From RYN-230 sp036497945 (GTDB lineage Bacteria; Actinomycetota; Actinomycetes; Streptosporangiales; Streptosporangiaceae), in the NCBI GenBank assembly GCA_036497945.1, contig DASXIN010000086.1, positions 1 to 64,000 on the forward strand: 64,000 bases of DNA, read 5' to 3'. Below the pieces are notes generated by a model, which ran no database searches, was not told the origin of the DNA, and worked only from the letters and a program-made list of their open reading frames with translations. Shown one piece after another: positions 60,733 through 64,000 of the stretch (positions are counted from its first letter, which is position 1; the number at the start of each line of letters is the position of its first letter). The translations under genes and the position numbers were made by a program.

Positions 60733-62130
60733 TCAGCGCGCGGCTTGCCGCCGCTCCAGCTTCTCGGTGACCAGCCGGTAGAACTGGCGGGGCCGGCCGG
60801 GCTGCGGCGCCCGGCTCGGCGGCAGCGGCCAGGCCAGCCCTTCCTCGACCAGGCCGTGCAGCAGCCGCCGCGCGGTCCGCGCGGTCACCCCGAGCACCTT
60901 GCCCGCGGTTTCCGCGTCCACCACCAGCGCGCTGTCGCTGCCGGCCAGCTTGTCGGCCAGCCGGGCCAGTGTCTCCAGGCCACGCGGCCGGGTGTTCTCG
61001 GCCGCGGCCGAGGCCGGGTGCCGCGGGGCGGGCACCAGGGCCATGCCCTCCCGGTCCAGCGCGAAGCCGCGGCTGCCCGCGGCCGCGTGCGAGCGGGACA
61101 GAGCCGCCTGCGCGTGCGCCTCCGCGTCCTGCGCGGTGCGGCCCATGCCGATGCCCACCTCGACGGCGATGCCCAGCTCGGTCCGGGCGCGCTCGCTGAA
61201 CGGCGGCACCCGGAACCCGTCGGTGGCCGCGGCCAGTGAGCCCCGGGTGGCGGTGACCAGGAAGCAATGGTCGCTGACCGGGCTGACCGAGGCGTGCATC
61301 CGCTGCGCCTCCTGGACCAGGAACCGGTGCACGGTGAGCCGCAGTTCCTCGCGCGCATGCCGCGGGGTGGACCGGCGGGTGGTGTCGCGCAGCGTGGGCA
61401 CCTCGACCAGGGCCACCGCGAGCTGGGCTTCCTCCAGCCGCCGGTTGCCGGCCAGCAGGGTGGCGGTGCGCAGCGCAGCCCGGATCGCGCTGTTGGTCGG
61501 GCGCAGGATGCGGACCGGCACGTCGGCCGCGGACAGCCGCTGCGCGACGGACTGCAGGCAGGTGAACGCGACGGTGATCTCGTCCCGGCGCCACAGCCGC
61601 TCGTGGAACGCGGCCAGCGTGGCCGCGTTGGCCGCGTCCTCCCGGACGTGCACATTCTCGGCGGGCACGCCCAGCTCGCCGAACGCGTCTTCCACGTCCA
61701 TCCGGCTGAGCACGTCCACGCTGACCCGGCTCAGGTCCTGGCCCAGCTCGCGGCTGGCGCGCAGCAGCGCCGCGTAGAGCGCGCTGCCGGCCAGCGGCAC
61801 GTAGGTGGCGGGCACCCGCAGCGTGCCCGCCCGCCGGGCGTACTCGTGCGGCACCTGGCTGGCGAACAGGCAGGCATCGATGCCCGCGCCGAGCCGGAGC
61901 ACCTTGTCCGCGGCCTCCTGCTCGGTGCGGTACGCGGCCGCGACCAGCCGCCTGGGCGGCGTGGCCGACGACCCGTTGGCCGACGGCGCTGGGCCGCTGC
62001 CCGGCTGGCCCGGCCCGCCGGGCAGCACCCCAGGCTGGCCGGTGCCCGACAGCATGATGCGTTCCACCAGGTCGTGCGGCCCGACAATGCCAATCGTCAG
62101 CTCGCCCGCTGGCTGGCGCTGGCCGGTCAT
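60733..62130 (-). CDS. Putative multi-domain transcriptional regulator
   Basis: 465 aa from ATG 62130. The first 200 residues look like a sugar/nucleotide-sensing Rossmann-type domain (L-T-I-G-I-V-G-P-H-D-L-V; a low-complexity Gly/Pro insert at 30-50). The middle (about 230-360) has GGDEF/PucR-like character: H-R-F-L-V-Q-E-A-Q-R-M, V-S-D-H-C-F-L-V-T-A-T-R-G and V-G-I-G-M-G-R-T-A-Q-D-A-E-A-H-A without a GGDEF signature. The C-terminus is a winged helix (T-A-R-T-A-R-R-L-L-H-G-L-V-E-E-G-L-A). I do not recognise a named family with confidence. Confidence 0.7.
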   Translation of the reverse strand: MTGQRQPAGELTIGIVGPHDLVERIMLSGTGQPGVLPGGPGQPGSGPAPSANGSSATPPRRLVAAAYRTEQEAADKVLRLGAGIDACLFASQVPHEYARRAGTLRVPATYVPLAGSALYAALLRASRELGQDLSRVSVDVLSRMDVEDAFGELGVPAENVHVREDAANAATLAAFHERLWRRDEITVAFTCLQSVAQRLSAADVPVRILRPTNSAIRAALRTATLLAGNRRLEEAQLAVALVEVPTLRDTTRRSTPRHAREELRLTVHRFLVQEAQRMHASVSPVSDHCFLVTATRGSLAAATDGFRVPPFSERARTELGIAVEVGIGMGRTAQDAEAHAQAALSRSHAAAGSRGFALDREGMALVPAPRHPASAAAENTRPRGLETLARLADKLAGSDSALVVDAETAGKVLGVTARTARRLLHGLVEEGLAWPLPPSRAPQPGRPRQFYRLVTEKLERRQAAR

Positions 62131-62346
62131 AGCCGTCCGCCATTGTGTGCGACGGCAGCCACTGATGTGCTGCCGGCCGCGGAATGCCGCTCGTGGTGAG
62201 AAGTCACAGTCAGACCCTTACGCTGACGATTGCACGATCGTATAGTTCGTAACCTGCCGGGGGCCTGCACGGAAGCAAAACCGCTGACAGTTTCGTGCCT
62301 CGTCACATTTGGCTGGCCAGAAACCGCCCGTTAGGGGCGTTACTTC

Positions 62347-63630
62347 TCAGCCGCTCTGCTCGACGCTGATGTCCGCGCCCAGCGTGGTGAGCCGCTCGGC
62401 GACGGCCGCGTGGCCGCGGTCGATCAGGTAGCCGGGGGCCACCACGGTCTCGCCTTCGGCGCACAGCCCGGCCAGGATCAGCGCGATGCCACTGCGCAGG
62501 TCGTGCGCGACCACCTTGGTGCCCTTGAGCGTGGACGGGCCGTGCACGATGGCCACGTTGCCGCTGTCCACCTCGACCTTGGCGCCCATCTTGTTCAGCT
62601 CGCCGACCAGCGTGTACCGGCCGTCGAAGATGGTCTCCCGGATGTAGCTGGTGCCGTCGGCCAGGCAGCTCAGCGCCATGATCGGCGACTGCAGGTCGGT
62701 GGCGAAGCCGGGGAACGGGCTGGTGATCACGTTTATCGGCCGCAGTGTGCGCTCCCGGCGGACCTGGAGCACGGCGCCCTTGGCCGAGAACTCCACGCCC
62801 ATCTGCTCCAGCTTCCAGCGCATCACGCCGAAGTGCTCGAGTTGCGCGCCGACCAGGTTCAGCTCGCCGCCGGTGATCGCGGCGGCCATGGCGAACACGC
62901 CCGCGTCGATCCGGTCCGGCATGACCGTGTGCTCGGTGGCGGTCAGCCCGCTGACCCCGCGCACGGTGACGAAGCCGGTGCCGCCGCCGCTGATGTCCGC
63001 GCCCATCTTGCTCAGGAACGCGATGACATCCAGCACCTCGGGCTCGAGCGCGCAGTTGTCGATGACCGTGGTGCCCGGCGTCAGGCTGGCCGCCATGATC
63101 AGGTTCTCGGTGCCGGTGTGCGACGGCGTGTCCAGGTACAGGTGGGCGCCCTGCAGCTTGCCCGCCTTGATGTAGATCTTGTCGCCCTGCTCGTCCACGA
63201 TGGCGCCGAGCCGGGCGAAACCCCGGTAGTGGAAGTCGAGCAGGCGGCTGCCCAGATTGCAGCCGCCGACGCCCTCGATGACCGCTTCGCCCAGCCGGTG
63301 CAGCAGGGCCGGCACGAACAGCACCGAGGCGCGGAACCGCCGGGCGATCTCGGCTGGCAGCACCGGGCTGGTCAGGTTGGCCGCGTCTACCACGAGCGTG
63401 CGCTCGGATTCGTGGAACTTCACCACGGCCCCCACGGCCTGGGCCAGTTCGACCGCGCGCCGGACGTCCTCGATCGGCGGCACGTTACGCAGTACCGTCC
63501 GGCCCTCCGCGGCGAGCAGGGACGCGGCGATCATCTTGAGCGCGGCGTTCTTGGCGCCCTGGACGAAGACCGTGCCCTGCAGCGGGATCCCGCCTCGTAC
63601 GCGGTAGCAGGTCTCGGGGCCAATGGTCAT
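62347..63630 (-). CDS. murA: UDP-N-acetylglucosamine 1-carboxyvinyltransferase
   Basis: 427 aa from ATG 63630. EPT fold: Q-G-A-K-N-A-A-L-K near the start (Lys28/Asn29), the catalytic loop V-G-G-C-N-L-G-S-R with Cys124, T-E-N-L-I-M-A-A-S, and F-P-G-F-A-T-D-L-Q-S-P with the general-base Asp. Mycobacterial MurA has Asp in place of this Cys and is fosfomycin-resistant; Cys124 predicts sensitivity. It makes enolpyruvyl-UDP-GlcNAc for peptidoglycan. It lies downstream of purC on the same strand (230-bp gap). A second MurA elsewhere cannot be excluded. Confidence 0.93.
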   Translation of the reverse strand: MTIGPETCYRVRGGIPLQGTVFVQGAKNAALKMIAASLLAAEGRTVLRNVPPIEDVRRAVELAQAVGAVVKFHESERTLVVDAANLTSPVLPAEIARRFRASVLFVPALLHRLGEAVIEGVGGCNLGSRLLDFHYRGFARLGAIVDEQGDKIYIKAGKLQGAHLYLDTPSHTGTENLIMAASLTPGTTVIDNCALEPEVLDVIAFLSKMGADISGGGTGFVTVRGVSGLTATEHTVMPDRIDAGVFAMAAAITGGELNLVGAQLEHFGVMRWKLEQMGVEFSAKGAVLQVRRERTLRPINVITSPFPGFATDLQSPIMALSCLADGTSYIRETIFDGRYTLVGELNKMGAKVEVDSGNVAIVHGPSTLKGTKVVAHDLRSGIALILAGLCAEGETVVAPGYLIDRGHAAVAERLTTLGADISVEQSG

Positions 63631-63862
63631 GAGGCTAAAGCTCCTGTCCTTCGGAAACGCGTCGTCACGGCGTACCGGCGGGCCCGGCAGTGCGCTGCCC
63701 AATGCTGGGCGGGCAGCGGGCCGCTGGGCCAACGGCAGCCCTTCTGCATATCCCAGGCCAGTATTCCACCGGCCTATCCAGTCTCCGGCCGCAGCCGGGG
63801 CAGAGCCCGCGTTGCCGTGCCCAGCTAGCCCCGCGGAGTTATCGAGCAGACTTCCACGGTAG

Positions 63863-64000
63863 TCATACCCACTGCCGTCCGGTGATGAGCTCATAAGCCT
63901 CGATGTAACTCGCACGGGTCTGCTCGACCACATGGTCAGGCAGTGCTGGGGGTGGCTGGTGGTCACGATCTGCCCAGCCGGACTCGGGCGAGTCTAGCCA
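63863..64000 (-). CDS. purC: SAICAR synthetase, C-terminal 45 residues (cut by window edge)
   Basis: The minus strand from 64000 reads W-L-D-S-P-E-S-G-W, then P-P-P-A-L-P, V-V-E-Q-T-R and Y-I-E-A-Y-E-L-I-T-G-R-Q-W-V, with stop at 63865-63863. The P-P-P-A-L-P...Y-I-E-A-Y-E-x-I-T-G end is diagnostic of actinobacterial PurC, the SAICAR synthase of purine synthesis. Confidence 0.88.
   Translation of the reverse strand, partial: WLDSPESGWADRDHQPPPALPDHVVEQTRASYIEAYELITGRQWV

Overview
The window is very GC-rich, densely coded DNA from an actinobacterium. WhiB, Lsr2, DisA, DUF3180, DUF2516, DUF2520, DUF2342 metalloprotease and NIT-domain sensor kinase/roadblock genes together point to a sporoactinomycete-type lineage (Streptosporangiales/Streptomycetales-like). 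I cannot name the genus. Gene order closely follows a conserved actinobacterial core: two blocks correspond to the M. tuberculosis neighbourhoods crp-Rv3677c-Rv3678c-Rv3679-Rv3680-whiB4-ponA2-Rv3683 and ppa-dacB-Rv3626c-tilS-hpt-ftsH-folE-folP-folB-folK-panC-coaX-lysS-lsr2-clpC-mutY-disA-radA.

Layout. 1-11.9 kb: truncated ABC ATPase, tRNA-Pro(CGG), metallophosphoesterase, YqeY, PonA2-type PBP, WhiB4/WblA, two Get3/ArsA-like ATPases, an SPFH protein, DUF4177, RidA, Nudix, metallo-beta-lactamase-fold hydrolase and Crp. 12-24.5 kb: pyrophosphatase, D-Ala-D-Ala carboxypeptidase, DUF2342 protease, a split tilS, hpt, ftsH, and the folate operon with a lysyl-phosphatidylglycerol synthase-like gene inside it. 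24.5-33.2 kb: a GntR/small-protein pair, a stand-alone NuoD-like protein overlapped by a MidA/NDUFAF7-like methyltransferase, DUF2520-panC-coaX, a LysX-type lysyl-tRNA synthetase, and an NlpC/P60 hydrolase behind a c-di-AMP (ydaO) riboswitch. 33.5-46.3 kb: ArgA-type acetyltransferase, an EndoQ-UvrD fusion, lsr2, clpC with a ClgR-like operator, mutY, disA and radA. 46.5-64 kb: a TIM-barrel/BKACE/asparaginase cluster, XRE regulator, AlaX, a sensor kinase (frameshifted at its 3' end) with a roadblock protein, BlaI/M56 pair, Tat-exported GH127, DUF385, macrodomain, aminotransferase, an unassigned regulator, murA and the end of purC.

Functional themes are cell-wall synthesis and remodelling (PonA2, DacB, NlpC/P60, MurA), folate and pantothenate/CoA synthesis, proteostasis (FtsH, ClpC), tRNA quality control, DNA repair (MutY, RadA, DisA, EndoQ-UvrD) and c-di-AMP signalling (DisA as synthase, a riboswitch as sensor).

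The most unusual features are: (i) a dispersed G/C palindromic repeat with six recognisable copies, one of which splits tilS and one of which forms the linker of the EndoQ-UvrD fusion; (ii) the NuoD-like/MidA-like pair outside any complex I operon, with the methyl-acceptor arginine conserved but the quinone-site tyrosine replaced by tryptophan; and (iii) the EndoQ-UvrD fusion itself. I could run no searches; family assignments come from motifs and remembered family sequences.
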